Shown one piece after another: positions 17,963 to 27,876 of a DNA stretch of 64,000 bases. The translations under genes were made by a program, and so were the position numbers. The stretch comes from Zymomonas mobilis subsp. pomaceae ATCC 29192. GTDB lineage: Bacteria > Pseudomonadota > Alphaproteobacteria > Sphingomonadales > Sphingomonadaceae. How positions within the stretch are numbered: position 1 is the first letter of the stretch; each line of letters opens with the position of its first letter. The notes beneath the pieces are model-generated. The model was not told the origin of the DNA, searched no databases, and saw only the letters and a list, made by a program, of their open reading frames with translations. The stretch is from the NCBI RefSeq assembly GCF_000218875.1, contig NC_015709.1, positions 62,001-126,000 of the forward strand, written 5' to 3'.

Positions 17963-19912
17963 ATGTTCCCGAACAATAAGACGCCATTGCTTGATACCAT
18001 AAAGACGCCTTCAGACTTGCGTCATTTAGAGCGCATGGAGCTGAGGCAATTGGCGGATGAGTTAAGGAAAGAAACAATATCCGCTGTCGGTGTAACGGGT
18101 GGACATTTGGGTTCAGGCTTGGGTGTTATCGAACTGACGATAGCGCTGCATTATGTTTTTGATACACCCAAAGATGCATTGGTATGGGATGTAGGTCATC
18201 AGACATATCCGCATAAGATACTGACAGGGCGTCGGGATCGCATACGCACGCTGAGGCAACGGGACGGGTTATCGGGTTTCACGCAGCGGGCAGAAAGCGA
18301 ATATGATGCGTTTGGGGCCGCGCATAGTTCGACCTCTATTTCTGCGGCGTTAGGTTTTGCGATGGCCAGCAAGTTATCCCATAAAAAGGATAAAGCGGTT
18401 GCGATCATCGGTGATGGTTCGATGACAGCGGGCATGGCGTATGAGGCGATGAATAACGCCAAGGCAGCCGGAGAGCGTCTGATTGTCATTTTGAATGACA
18501 ATGAGATGTCGATTTCCCCGCCCGTTGGTGCGCTTTCTTCTTATTTAAGCCGTTTAATTTCGTCTCGTCCCTTTATGAACCTGCGGGATATTATGCGGGG
18601 GGTGGTGAACCGGATGCCGAAAGGGCTGGCGATAGCCGCCCGTAAAGCGGATGAATACGCGCGGGGTATGGCAACCGGCGGCACCCTGTTTGAAGAGCTA
18701 GGTTTTTATTATGTTGGGCCGGTAGATGGTCATAATCTGGATCAGCTTATTCCGGTTCTTGAAAATGTGCGCGATGCCAAGGATGGCCCTATTTTAGTCC
18801 ATGTCGTGACAAGAAAAGGGCAAGGTTATGCGCCAGCGGAAGCCGCCGAAGATAAATATCATGCGGTGCAACGGTTGGATGTCGTTTCCGGTAAGCAGGC
18901 CAAGGCGCCTCCGGGGCCTCCCAGCTATACTTCAGTGTTTGCAGAACGCCTTATCAAAGAAGCCCAAGCAGATGATAAGATTGTAGCTATCACGGCTGCG
19001 ATGCCAACCGGCACGGGTCTCGATCGCTTCCAACAATATTTCCCCGAACGGATGTTTGATGTCGGTATTGCCGAACAACATGCCGTCACCTTTGCGGCCG
19101 GTCTGGCGGCTGCCCATTATAAGCCTTTTTGTTGTTTGTATTCGACCTTCCTGCAACGGGGTTATGATCAGCTGGTGCATGACGTAGCGATCCAGAACCT
19201 CCCAGTGCGCTTTGCGGTGGATCGGGCGGGCTTGGTTGGGGCTGATGGCGCGACCCATGCCGGAAGTTTTGATCTCGCCTTTATGGTCAATCTTCCCAAT
19301 ATGGTGGTAATGGCCCCTTCCGATGAAGCCGAACTTTCCAGTATGGTTCATACCATGGCACAATATGACAAAGGCCCCATCTCTGTTCGTTACCCGCGCG
19401 GAAACGGTATCGGGGTGACCTTACCGGAAAATCCAGAAACGCTTACCATTGGTAAGGGACGTCTGCTCCGTCGCGGTAAAACGGTCGCCATCTTATCCTT
19501 GGGCACCCGTCTTGAAGAATCTTTGAAAGCGGCTGATCGCCTTGATGCACAAGGCCTTTCTACCTCTGTTGCAGATATGCGCTTTGCCAAACCCTTGGAT
19601 GAAACCCTTACCCGTCATCTCCTGAAAACCCATAAGGTCATCGTTACAGTTGAAGAGGGCGCTCTTGGCGGCTTCGCTACCCAAGTCCTCACTATGGCTT
19701 CCGATGAAGGTTTGATGGATGAAGGCCTTAAAATCAGAACCCTGCGGTTACCTGATCGCTTCCAACCTCAGGATAAACCCGAAATCCAATATGCCGAAGC
19801 CGGTCTTGATGCCGATGGTATTGTCGCCGCCGTTATCTCTGCATTACATCGCAATGCTAAACCTGTCGAACTCGTTGAGATCGCTAATCTCGGCAATATC
19901 GCTCGTGCTTGA
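17963..19912 (+). CDS. dxs: 1-Deoxy-D-xylulose-5-phosphate synthase
   Basis: The 649-aa thiamine-diphosphate enzyme joins pyruvate and glyceraldehyde-3-phosphate in the first step of the MEP pathway to isoprenoids (hopanoids, ubiquinone). The domains are in order. The ThDP/Mg motif [17 protein letters not shown] lies near residue 150, the transketolase-type catalytic Glu in [10 protein letters not shown] near 370, and the C-terminal transketolase domain covers about 510-630. Length is normal. Z. mobilis is known to carry two dxs genes, so this is probably one of the pair. Codon choice differs between the 5' and 3' halves (see findings). Confidence 0.96.
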   Translation: MFPNNKTPLLDTIKTPSDLRHLERMELRQLADELRKETISAVGVTGGHLGSGLGVIELTIALHYVFDTPKDALVWDVGHQTYPHKILTGRRDRIRTLRQRDGLSGFTQRAESEYDAFGAAHSSTSISAALGFAMASKLSHKKDKAVAIIGDGSMTAGMAYEAMNNAKAAGERLIVILNDNEMSISPPVGALSSYLSRLISSRPFMNLRDIMRGVVNRMPKGLAIAARKADEYARGMATGGTLFEELGFYYVGPVDGHNLDQLIPVLENVRDAKDGPILVHVVTRKGQGYAPAEAAEDKYHAVQRLDVVSGKQAKAPPGPPSYTSVFAERLIKEAQADDKIVAITAAMPTGTGLDRFQQYFPERMFDVGIAEQHAVTFAAGLAAAHYKPFCCLYSTFLQRGYDQLVHDVAIQNLPVRFAVDRAGLVGADGATHAGSFDLAFMVNLPNMVVMAPSDEAELSSMVHTMAQYDKGPISVRYPRGNGIGVTLPENPETLTIGKGRLLRRGKTVAILSLGTRLEESLKAADRLDAQGLSTSVADMRFAKPLDETLTRHLLKTHKVIVTVEEGALGGFATQVLTMASDEGLMDEGLKIRTLRLPDRFQPQDKPEIQYAEAGLDADGIVAAVISALHRNAKPVELVEIANLGNIARA

Positions 19913-20017
19913 GAATAATGGGATAGATGTTTTTGATTTTATAAATCATTTCTTGAATAAAGTTTTATACAAGTTAGTTAATTTTAACTGTCTTAATAAA
20001 TAAAAAGAGATCTGATA

Positions 20018-21433
20018 ATGCTGCATCCCGTTGTTCTGTGTGGTGGTTCCGGAACGCGCTTATTTCCTTTGTCGCGTCAGAGTCACCCTAAACAGTTACT
20101 CTCCCTCACGGGTGAAAGTAGCCTTTTTCAGGATGCTGTGAAACGCGTTGTTGATCCCGAGATTTTTACAGAACCACTTATTATTTGTAATAATGAATAC
20201 CGTTTTACAATCGCAGAACAACTTCAAAATATTAACGTAAAAGCCCAAGACATTGTGTTGGAGCCTGAGGGTCGTAATACAGCACCCGCTATCGCTTTAG
20301 CCGCTGAGATTATAGCCGCTAAAGATCCCAATGGGTTAATGCTTATTCTACCATCAGACCACGTTATTCGTGATATTATCGCTTTTGGAAAAGCTGTCAG
20401 GCAAGCAGAAGTTATCGCCAGCCAAGAAAATGCTCTCGTGACCTTTGGGGTTTGTCCCGTGGCGCCTGAAACGGGATATGGATATATTGAACTAGGCGAA
20501 TCCCTACCCTCAGGTGGTTACAGCATTGAAAGTTTTCGGGAAAAACCTGATTTAGCTACAGCTGAAAGTTATCTAAAAAATGGTCATTTTCTTTGGAATA
20601 GTGGGATGTTTTTATTCCCCGTTCAAAGAATTTTAGAAGATTTTGCTCTTTATCAGCCCGAAATTTTAGCAGCTGTTCGTATCGCTCTTCGAAAAAGCAA
20701 AAACGATCTCGATTTCATGCGGATAGATGAAGATGCTTTTTCTAAAGCGCCTTCTATTTCTATTGACTATGCGATTATGGAACCTGCTAAAAATTTGGCT
20801 GTTATCCCCGTTGATATTGGGTGGAGTGATGTGGGTTCGTGGTCTTCTCTTTGGGCTATTAGTGACCAGGATGACGATGGTAATGTGTTAATGGGCGATG
20901 TCGTGGCGGAGGAATCCTCCAATTGTTTAATTCGTTCTGAAAATGGACTGGTTGCTACCATAGGGGTAGAAAATCTAACTATTATCAATACCTCTGATGT
21001 AACCTTGGTGGTTAATCAGGATAAAGCCCAATCCGTAGGGGCGTTAGTCAAGCGGATGATCAAATCGGGCCGTCTTGAGCCTTTAAATCCGAAGCAAGTA
21101 GCCCGTCCTTGGGGCTGGTATGAATCTATCGCTTCTGGTCAACGATTCCAGGTTAAGCAAATCATGGTTAAACCTGGCCGACGGCTATCGTTACAGAAAC
21201 ATTTCAATCGTGCTGAACATTGGATTGTTACGCAAGGAACGGCCCGCGTTACTGTAGGTGAGCATGTAGATCTTGTCCGTGAAAATGAATCTATTTATAT
21301 TCCGATGGGAGAAATTCATCGTCTCGACAATCCCGGTAAAGTCGACTTACTTCTGATTGAAATTCAGACGGGATGTTATCTGGGTGAAGATGATATTGTT
21401 CGATTGGAAGACGATTACAAACGAGAATTATAA
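20018..21433 (+). CDS. manC: Mannose-1-phosphate guanylyltransferase / mannose-6-phosphate isomerase
   Basis: A 471-aa bifunctional type II enzyme. The N-terminal nucleotidyltransferase (about 1-340) has the pyrophosphorylase signature VVLCGGSGTRLFPLSR at 5-20 with PKQ at 24-26 and the sugar-binding FREKP. The C-terminal cupin (about 350-471) holds the isomerase motifs (ARPWGWYESI, GRRLSLQKHFNRAEHWIV, YIPMGEIHRLDNPG). It makes GDP-mannose for polysaccharide or lipopolysaccharide. AAAAAGAGA precedes the ATG. It lies next to a glycosyltransferase and an exporter permease. Confidence 0.94.
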   Translation: MLHPVVLCGGSGTRLFPLSRQSHPKQLLSLTGESSLFQDAVKRVVDPEIFTEPLIICNNEYRFTIAEQLQNINVKAQDIVLEPEGRNTAPAIALAAEIIAAKDPNGLMLILPSDHVIRDIIAFGKAVRQAEVIASQENALVTFGVCPVAPETGYGYIELGESLPSGGYSIESFREKPDLATAESYLKNGHFLWNSGMFLFPVQRILEDFALYQPEILAAVRIALRKSKNDLDFMRIDEDAFSKAPSISIDYAIMEPAKNLAVIPVDIGWSDVGSWSSLWAISDQDDDGNVLMGDVVAEESSNCLIRSENGLVATIGVENLTIINTSDVTLVVNQDKAQSVGALVKRMIKSGRLEPLNPKQVARPWGWYESIASGQRFQVKQIMVKPGRRLSLQKHFNRAEHWIVTQGTARVTVGEHVDLVRENESIYIPMGEIHRLDNPGKVDLLLIEIQTGCYLGEDDIVRLEDDYKREL

Positions 21434-21442
21434 CAAAAAGTA

Positions 21443-21469
21443 AAGCGCTTTGACAGGTTCAAAGCGCTT
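21443..21469. terminator. Bidirectional terminator between manC and the glycosyltransferase gene
   Basis: AAGCGCTTTGA pairs with TCAAAGCGCTT around a 5-nt loop. AAAAAG lies on the left and AACTTCTTTTTC on the right, so it can serve both converging genes. Confidence 0.8.
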
Positions 21470-21485
21470 AAACTTCTTTTTCAAA

Positions 21486-22796
21486 TTAAATTGAAAAACC
21501 GAATTCCTGATAAAAGTCTTTTAAGCGGTTTTTATAATTTTCCATTGAAAATTGCTCTGCCTGTAATGGGCCACGTTGCCGTAACGTTTTTACTAGATTA
21601 GCATCTTCTGCGATAGCACTTATCGCTTCTGCTAACGCATCAACGTCATAAGGATCAACTAAAAGCGCTGCCTCTCCAGCAATTTCCTGAATAGCGGGAT
21701 GGGTTGAACTGATGACAGGCGTACCCAAGCTCATTGCCTCGGCGACCGGTAACCCGAAACCTTCAGCGATAGAAGGAAAGACTAAGGCCCGTGCGCCTTT
21801 AACGACACTGACAAGCTGGGAACGAGACATATAATCTAGCTGAATAATTTTTTTCTTTCCTGGTAAATCCCGATCCTTTAATTGTTCGATTAAAGCATGA
21901 TCCTGTTCAGCACTCCAGCTCCGTCCGCTGACGATTACTAAAGGATATCCTGGACAATCCGCCGCCATATACGCTTCAATAAGACGCTTTACATTTTTCT
22001 TAGGCTCAATCGCTCCATAAAACAGAAAGTAATGGCCATATTCTAGGCCAAACAACCCATTTAAATCTCTCTCGACTAAATGTTCAGGACGATTTTTGAG
22101 AGCGTCTTCAAACCCTACTGCTTGATATAAATTGGTAACCTGGTTTTCTGGAGCCTTAAATAAACGGAGAATGTCTTGTCTAGAAGCTTCGGACACCGTT
22201 AAAATATGATCACCATTTTCAATAATTTGGCGAATAATTTGCCAATTCATGACTTTATCACTTCTATCCGCATAAGGATGGGTAAAAGGTACTAAATCAT
22301 GAATGGTATAAAAATTGATGCTGCCAACAGATCTTATAGGAATAAGATGTGTCCAATGCATAATTTCTGGTTTATCTTCTAGGTCTATGGAAAGAAATTT
22401 ATGAGAAGATTTGAAATAAGTCTTAGAAAAATTAAATATATTAGGGTAATTATAAATATAATTTAAATTATTATTAAGGTAGCTTAAGTTTCTTTTGTCT
22501 ACAAAATCATTATCTGTAATTTTATATGGTACCGCATTATTGTTTTTATACTGATTAAGTAGACGATTAATAGTAGAAAATATTTTTTTTATTTTTTTGT
22601 TTGGTGTTTCTTCACAATAAAATAAAATTTCTTGAAGAATCTTGTTGTCTGAATTGTCAACATTTCTACCATATACGGCCCCAGTTTGATAACCTAAATT
22701 TTTTGCGGCTTCTAATAGTGAACGCGTATAAGACGCAATACCTGTGCCATGTTTTATCGCTAAATTAAGCCCATCCACAAAAATTTTATAAGTCAT
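21486..22796 (-). CDS. GT4-family glycosyltransferase
   Basis: A 436-aa GT-B glycosyltransferase. The C-terminal donor-binding half is clear: YFLFYGAIEPKKNVKRLIEA, LVIVSGRSW, MSRSQLVSVVKGARALVFPS, and EGFGLPVAEAMSLGTPVIS with the EX7E-type glutamates. The N-terminal half contains an insertion-like stretch of about residues 45-125, rich in Asn, Lys, Ile and Tyr, where base composition drops sharply in GC. The function is probably addition of a sugar (possibly mannose, given manC) to an exported polysaccharide. Acceptor and linkage are unknown. Confidence 0.85.
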   Translation of the reverse strand: MTYKIFVDGLNLAIKHGTGIASYTRSLLEAAKNLGYQTGAVYGRNVDNSDNKILQEILFYCEETPNKKIKKIFSTINRLLNQYKNNNAVPYKITDNDFVDKRNLSYLNNNLNYIYNYPNIFNFSKTYFKSSHKFLSIDLEDKPEIMHWTHLIPIRSVGSINFYTIHDLVPFTHPYADRSDKVMNWQIIRQIIENGDHILTVSEASRQDILRLFKAPENQVTNLYQAVGFEDALKNRPEHLVERDLNGLFGLEYGHYFLFYGAIEPKKNVKRLIEAYMAADCPGYPLVIVSGRSWSAEQDHALIEQLKDRDLPGKKKIIQLDYMSRSQLVSVVKGARALVFPSIAEGFGLPVAEAMSLGTPVISSTHPAIQEIAGEAALLVDPYDVDALAEAISAIAEDANLVKTLRQRGPLQAEQFSMENYKNRLKDFYQEFGFSI

Positions 22797-23073
22797 TCCA
22801 ATGAGACCTTCGTGTTTATATATTATAGACTAGTATGTAAAAGTAATATACTTATAATTTGTTTTAATTAATGATATTAGTTTAGCCAAATATTTAATAG
22901 CTTAAAATAAAAAAATGATTCATGTATATAACAAATCTTCTTAATAATAAGATGCATCTTTATTAAAAGATAACCTTAAAAAAATATTTATTTAAATTTA
23001 CATTAAAGTTATCTTTGTAAAATAGCAAAATTTAGAATGTAATTCTAAATTTTTGATATTAAGAGTAGGATAT
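22797..23073. other. AT-rich divergent promoter region
   Basis: 277 bp between the divergent glycosyltransferase and permease genes, almost entirely A and T. It must contain both promoters, but the composition makes individual -10 boxes impossible to pick with confidence. Confidence 0.4.
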
Positions 23074-23871
23074 ATGATAACAAACAGCCAATTATTTCGT
23101 GGATTACAAATACAGTGTCGTGTGATTGGAGCTCTTATTCTTAGAGAACTTCATACCCGTTATGGTCGAGAGAATATAGGATATCTATGGATAATCATAG
23201 AACCTATGCTTTTTGCTTCAGGTATCGGAATATTACATGCTGGGGCCGGTGGTTCAGAATTTGCGATGACGGATATCCGTCCTATCCCTTTTGCTCTTGT
23301 AGGTTATGGCACCTTTATTATTTTTAGAAATGTCGTGGGCCGAGCAGGGGGTACGATTGAAGCAAATGCACCGCTTCTTTACCATAGAATGGTAAGTATA
23401 TTCGATATGTTGGTAGCGCGCACTTTACTTGAAGCTGCAGGTGTTATGAGCAGTGTCTTTATTTTATTATTTTTTACCTATTGTTTAGGGCTAGGTACTT
23501 TGCCAGCAAGGCCTGCTATACTTATTATTGGACAAATTTACATGACTTGGCTCTCATTTAGTCTAGCCATGATAGTTTGTGCTGCTACCCACGAGAATGC
23601 CACGCTAGAACGCCTGTTGCATCCGCTTATCTACTTTGCAATGCCGATATCAAATATATTTATTATGATGGAATGGATACCTAATCCTTATCGTGAGTGG
23701 ATTGATTGGGTACCTATGGCGCAATGTGCAGAAATTGTGCGCTATGGACAATTTGAATCTGCTAGCAATAAATATTTTAGTTATGGATATATGAATTTAG
23801 TATGCATGACACTCACCTTAATCGGATTGTTATATTTACGATTAATTCGTAGACATGTCGTGCTTAATTAA
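23074..23871 (+). CDS. ABC-2 type polysaccharide export permease
   Basis: The start at 23074 (MITNSQLFRGLQIQ) follows TAGGATAT; an upstream in-frame TTG (23053) is less likely. The 265-aa protein has about six hydrophobic helices and the ABC-2 permease features of the KpsM/Wzm group: the amphipathic N-terminal helix RVIGALILRELHTRYGRENIGYLW, VNP-like IEPMLFA, and the ending LYLRLIRRHVV. It would move an assembled polysaccharide across the inner membrane with an ATPase partner. No ATPase (KpsT/Wzt) is adjacent, which is unusual because the two normally form one operon. Confidence 0.85.
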   Translation: MITNSQLFRGLQIQCRVIGALILRELHTRYGRENIGYLWIIIEPMLFASGIGILHAGAGGSEFAMTDIRPIPFALVGYGTFIIFRNVVGRAGGTIEANAPLLYHRMVSIFDMLVARTLLEAAGVMSSVFILLFFTYCLGLGTLPARPAILIIGQIYMTWLSFSLAMIVCAATHENATLERLLHPLIYFAMPISNIFIMMEWIPNPYREWIDWVPMAQCAEIVRYGQFESASNKYFSYGYMNLVCMTLTLIGLLYLRLIRRHVVLN

Positions 23872-24010
23872 AATTAATAGCTCAAAATTTAAAAGTTATT
23901 CTTAAATAGAATAGCTTTTAAATTTAGCAGATATTGGATAAATAAATATAATTTATTTTTAAGGAGATAGAAGCCTAAAACGACATTTGGCTTGTAGAAA
24001 TAGCCTTGAT

Positions 24011-24086
24011 TGGCGACCCCAACGGGAATCGAACCCGTGTTTTCGCCGTGAAAGGGCGATGTCCTAGACCGCTAGACGATGGGGTC
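24011..24086 (-). tRNA. tRNA-Glu (TTC)
   Basis: On the minus strand, GACCCCA pairs with TGGGGTC, followed by G and encoded CCA. The D arm is TCTAGCGGTCTAGGA, the anticodon stem-loop CGCCCTTTCACGGCG gives anticodon TTC, and the T loop is GGGTTCGATTCCC. All arms pair well. Confidence 0.97.
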
Positions 24087-24205
24087 GCTCGCGGCGTGAG
24101 GCGGTTGATATGGAGTTTATGGAATAAGGTCAAGAAGTTTTTTTTAAATTTTCTACTTTTTTTCAAAAACTTCTCGCCTATCCCTTATCATAAGACAAAA
24201 TAGCC

Positions 24206-25969
24206 TTATTCCCATGAAACATCCTCTATATGAAACTGAACATCCTTGCGGCCATTCCATTCATTTGATTGCACTTTACCCGCTACCCATAAGTTTTTCT
24301 CCTTACCTGCCGATATTACAGCATGGGCAAGGGGGGTATCCATGACATTAAAGGCAATCCCTTTAAAACTTTTACCTTCGCGACCGACAAAAATAGCGGA
24401 AAGGTGTTTTTCTTTCAAAATTTGATAACGGATAACCCGAACCGGTCCGGTAACAACATGCGGCGAGGGCCAACCTGCCCCATAAGGCCCTCCCACTTCT
24501 AACGCGTCCACCAAAGATGTATTGATACCGCCAGCCGCTAAAACATCATCTACCAGCAAGGCTTTTTCCATTTGTGCCTTTTCGACCGCCTTTCGTAATC
24601 TTTCGATTAGAAAAGAGGTGAATGCTTCCAATTTATCTTTATGGACACTTAATCCTGCTGCCATAGCATGGCCGCCGCCATTAATAAGTAATCCCGCCTG
24701 CTTGGCTTCAAGAACCGCTGCGCCCAAATCTACCCCTGTAATCGAGCGGCCAGAACCTTTTCCTATACCTTCTTCATCCAAGCCGATGACGATAATAGGA
24801 CAGCCGTGTTTTTGTTTTAAACGTCCTGCGACAATACCGATAACACCGGGATGCCATCCTTCCCCTGCAACAACGATAACAGGCTGATCACGTTGTTCTT
24901 CGCATAATATTTGCGCGGCCTCTGTGACGGCCTGTTCTATATCGCGTCTTTCCTGATTAAGGGTATTAAGTTCCTTGGCCAATTTTTGGCATTCTAGCGT
25001 ATCAGAACTTGTCAGCAAGCGAACGCCCAAATCGGATTGACCGACACGCCCCCCCGCATTGATGCGAGGGCCTAAAGCAAAACCTAAATCATAAGGGGTA
25101 GGGGCATTGGAAACAGCTGCGACATCCAAAAGAGCCACTATCCCAGGACGCAATCTTTGCGCCATGACTTTTAGCCCTTGTGTAACAAAAGCTCTATTCA
25201 ATCCATGAAGCGCCGCAACATCGGCAACCGTTCCCAGCGCGACCAAATCTAACATAGAAACTAAACGGGGTTCTGGACGGTCTAAAAAGTAACCTTTATT
25301 GCGCAAATACCTTAATAAAGCCGCCCCCAACAAAAACGCCACCCCCACAGCTGCCAAATGGCCATAAGCAGCGCCTGTCGTTTCTTCATCAAGCCTATTA
25401 GGATTAACAACCGCATAGGCCTTGGGTAATTCTGCCTGACATTGATGATGATCGACTACCAAAACATCAACACCAAGCGCTTTTGCCTCTTCCAAGGCTT
25501 CATAAGCTTGGGCACCACAATCAACGGTTACAATGAGCTGCGCCCCTTTTTGGGCTAATTTCTGCATAGCCCCAACCGACGGGCCATAGCCTTCTACAAG
25601 ACGATCAGGAATATAATAGGCCGCTTCAACGCCTAATTGACGTAGCAGATCAATCATAAGGGCAGAAGAAGTCGCCCCGTCCACATCATAATCTCCGAAA
25701 ATGACAATGGATTCTTTTTTATAAATGGCTAAAGCTAGACGTTCTGCCGCCCGATCCATATCCTGTAATAAAGAAGGGTCAGGCATAAATTCCCGAATAG
25801 TAGGATTACGATAAGCCTCTAATCCTTCTCGGGGACAACCCCGGGTTAAAAGTAATCGATCCACTAAATCTTCTAGTCGATTTTCCCCTATCCCCCCCAT
25901 TCTTTGACCCCGCCACTGCCATGACTGACCTAAAACTGAATGAGAAACGCCACAGACTGGATTAGCCAT
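24206..25969 (-). CDS. recJ: Single-stranded-DNA-specific exonuclease RecJ
   Basis: A 587-aa 5'-3' exonuclease of the DHH phosphoesterase family used in RecF recombination, mismatch and base-excision repair. Motif I GDYDVDG places metal ligands Asp93, Asp95 and Asp97, and motif III is VDHHQ at 172-176. The DHHA1 domain follows (GEGWHPGVIGIVAGRL, SGRSITGVDLG, GGHAMAAGLS), then the C-terminal OB domain ending in HIEDVSWE. Length is typical. It sits alone, divergent from folE by 50 bp. Confidence 0.96.
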   Translation of the reverse strand: MANPVCGVSHSVLGQSWQWRGQRMGGIGENRLEDLVDRLLLTRGCPREGLEAYRNPTIREFMPDPSLLQDMDRAAERLALAIYKKESIVIFGDYDVDGATSSALMIDLLRQLGVEAAYYIPDRLVEGYGPSVGAMQKLAQKGAQLIVTVDCGAQAYEALEEAKALGVDVLVVDHHQCQAELPKAYAVVNPNRLDEETTGAAYGHLAAVGVAFLLGAALLRYLRNKGYFLDRPEPRLVSMLDLVALGTVADVAALHGLNRAFVTQGLKVMAQRLRPGIVALLDVAAVSNAPTPYDLGFALGPRINAGGRVGQSDLGVRLLTSSDTLECQKLAKELNTLNQERRDIEQAVTEAAQILCEEQRDQPVIVVAGEGWHPGVIGIVAGRLKQKHGCPIIVIGLDEEGIGKGSGRSITGVDLGAAVLEAKQAGLLINGGGHAMAAGLSVHKDKLEAFTSFLIERLRKAVEKAQMEKALLVDDVLAAGGINTSLVDALEVGGPYGAGWPSPHVVTGPVRVIRYQILKEKHLSAIFVGREGKSFKGIAFNVMDTPLAHAVISAGKEKNLWVAGKVQSNEWNGRKDVQFHIEDVSWE

Positions 25970-26019
25970 AAATATCCCGAACTACTTTCATAAGACAAGA
26001 TAACCATCATTGCCCCTCT

Positions 26020-26691
26020 ATGCATGACATGATAGCGCAACAGGACTTATTAAGCCACAACCCCGAAATAGGACAAAATACGACAATGAAAGATAAACAA
26101 GATCTGGCGACCTTACATCCAGATCAGAACGTACCGGAAGAAATACAGGAGGCTATTCGTAGCCTAATCCGGTGGGTAGGTGATGATCCAGAACGGGAAG
26201 GCTTACTGGATACCCCAAAACGTGTTGCCAAGGCATGGAAAGCTTATTGTCGCGGCTATCAAGAAAATCCGGTCGATCATTTAGGTACCGTATTTGAAGA
26301 AGTCGGGGGTTATGACGATCTGGTTTTGTTAAAAGATATTCCTTTTTATTCCCATTGCGAACATCATATGGCGCCGATTATCGGTCATGCCCATATCGCC
26401 TATCTTCCTGATAAAAGAGTAGTGGGTATTTCTAAACTGGCCCGTGTTCTCAAAGGATACGCCCAACGTCTTCAAATTCAAGAGCGTCTCACGACCGAAG
26501 TTGCAGACTGCATCTGGAATGGCCTCCATCCTCATGGCGTAGCGGTTGTTATCGCCGCTACTCACAGTTGTATGTCTGCAAGAGGGGTAGAAACACCAGG
26601 CGTCTTGACGGTAACGAAGACAATGCGGGGCGTGTTTAAAACAGATATAGAGCGTCAAAAAATAGTATTAGGTCTAATGGGCGTCTCTTAA
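26020..26691 (+). CDS. folE: GTP cyclohydrolase I
   Basis: The 223-aa enzyme opens GTP to 7,8-dihydroneopterin triphosphate, the entry to folate (and in many bacteria queuosine) synthesis. The zinc ligands are intact: Cys113 and His116 in SHCEHHMAP and Cys184 in THSCMSARG. GISKLARVLKGYAQRLQIQE is the family signature (about 136-155). The first 22 residues are not conserved; the ATG at 26086 (MKDKQD) is an alternative start. Confidence 0.95.
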   Translation: MHDMIAQQDLLSHNPEIGQNTTMKDKQDLATLHPDQNVPEEIQEAIRSLIRWVGDDPEREGLLDTPKRVAKAWKAYCRGYQENPVDHLGTVFEEVGGYDDLVLLKDIPFYSHCEHHMAPIIGHAHIAYLPDKRVVGISKLARVLKGYAQRLQIQERLTTEVADCIWNGLHPHGVAVVIAATHSCMSARGVETPGVLTVTKTMRGVFKTDIERQKIVLGLMGVS

Positions 26692-26795
26692 TCTTTAAAG
26701 ATAAAAGAAACTATCCTGCTTTTATTGGGAATTTTTTTCTCATAAAGTAGAAATAGTGATATGATGTTATAGCAAACAGCTATCGGGAATAGATT

Positions 26796-27791
26796 ATGAC
26801 AGCTATCCGCAGCCTTTCCATTATGGGTGAAAGCCTGCCGCTAAAAGCGCCTTTCCGGATTTCCCGTGGTGTTAAAAATGCGATTGATGTTATCGTAGCC
26901 AATATCAGTGAAGGCGGAATGACCGGGCGGGGGGAAGGTATTCCCTACGCCCATTATGGTCAAACAATTGAAAGCACTCTTATAGAGGCGAATTCAATCA
27001 GCCATAAAATCACTGAACATTATGGACGAGAGGCCATTTTATCCATGTTACCGGCAGGCCCTGCCCGTAACGCGATAGATTGTGCCTTATGGGACATCGA
27101 AGCCCGCATTTCAGGGCAAAGTGTTGCTGAAATAATGGGTATTCCAGAACTCAAACCCTTGGCGACGGCTATGACTGTTAGCCTTGATGATCCTGAGGTT
27201 ATGGCCAGGGCAGCGGCCAAGCTAGCCTATTGTCCTGTTATAAAAGTAAAAGTGGATGCCCATAATCCGCAAGAATGCATTAAAGCTGTTCGCGATCAGG
27301 CACCCTCTGCACGTTTAATTGTTGATCCCAATGAAAGCTGGTCTTTTGAACTTTTAGAAAAGATACAGAATTTTCTAGCCGATGCCCGTGTGGCTTTATT
27401 GGAACAACCGCTGCCTACAGGTGAAGACGAAGGTTTATCTAACTTTACGCCTGCTGTTCCAATCTGTGCCGATGAAGCTTTTCATTCGGCAGATGATTTA
27501 GAGCATATCGCCGGTCGCTATCAGGTTATCAACATAAAACTGGATAAAACGGGTGGCTTAACCGCCGCCATTGAAATCATGAAACAAGCCCGCAGCCTTA
27601 ATCTCAGCATTATGGTAGGCTGTATGGTGTGTTCATCGCTTTCTATTGCTCCTGCCTTTCATTTGGCCTCTCAGGCTGATTTCGTAGATCTCGATGGGCC
27701 GGATTGGTTGGTCCAAGATCGGAATGACGGTATGCTTATTGATAACGGCATTATTCATCCGCCAGCGCCTACTTTTTGGGGCGGCCCCTAA
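26796..27791 (+). CDS. L-Ala-D/L-Glu epimerase (enolase superfamily dipeptide epimerase)
   Basis: A 331-aa member of the muconate-lactonising branch of the enolase superfamily. It has the KxK pair Lys150 and Lys152 (VIKVKVDAH), metal ligands Asp177 (VDPNESW), Glu203 (LLEQPLP) and Asp226 (CADEAFH), and the second base Lys248 (NIKLDKTGG). The DPNE and KLDK pattern is that of AE epimerases, which recycle murein peptides. The substrate could also be another dipeptide. It appears monocistronic with a strong terminator. Confidence 0.87.
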   Translation: MTAIRSLSIMGESLPLKAPFRISRGVKNAIDVIVANISEGGMTGRGEGIPYAHYGQTIESTLIEANSISHKITEHYGREAILSMLPAGPARNAIDCALWDIEARISGQSVAEIMGIPELKPLATAMTVSLDDPEVMARAAAKLAYCPVIKVKVDAHNPQECIKAVRDQAPSARLIVDPNESWSFELLEKIQNFLADARVALLEQPLPTGEDEGLSNFTPAVPICADEAFHSADDLEHIAGRYQVINIKLDKTGGLTAAIEIMKQARSLNLSIMVGCMVCSSLSIAPAFHLASQADFVDLDGPDWLVQDRNDGMLIDNGIIHPPAPTFWGGP

Positions 27792-27812
27792 AATATATTA
27801 TTGGCTTGAACG

Positions 27813-27846
27813 AAAAAAACCGCCTGAATTTTTCAGGCGGTTTTTT
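27813..27846. terminator. Bidirectional terminator between the epimerase gene and rplI
   Basis: AAAAAACCGCCTGAA and TTCAGGCGGTTTTTT form a 15-bp perfect stem with a 3- to 4-nt loop. The A and T flanks let it work in both directions, ending the epimerase gene and the rpsF-rpsR-rplI operon. Confidence 0.95.
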
Positions 27847-27876
27847 AACAAGAAGATTAAAACTTTTCAGAAGATA

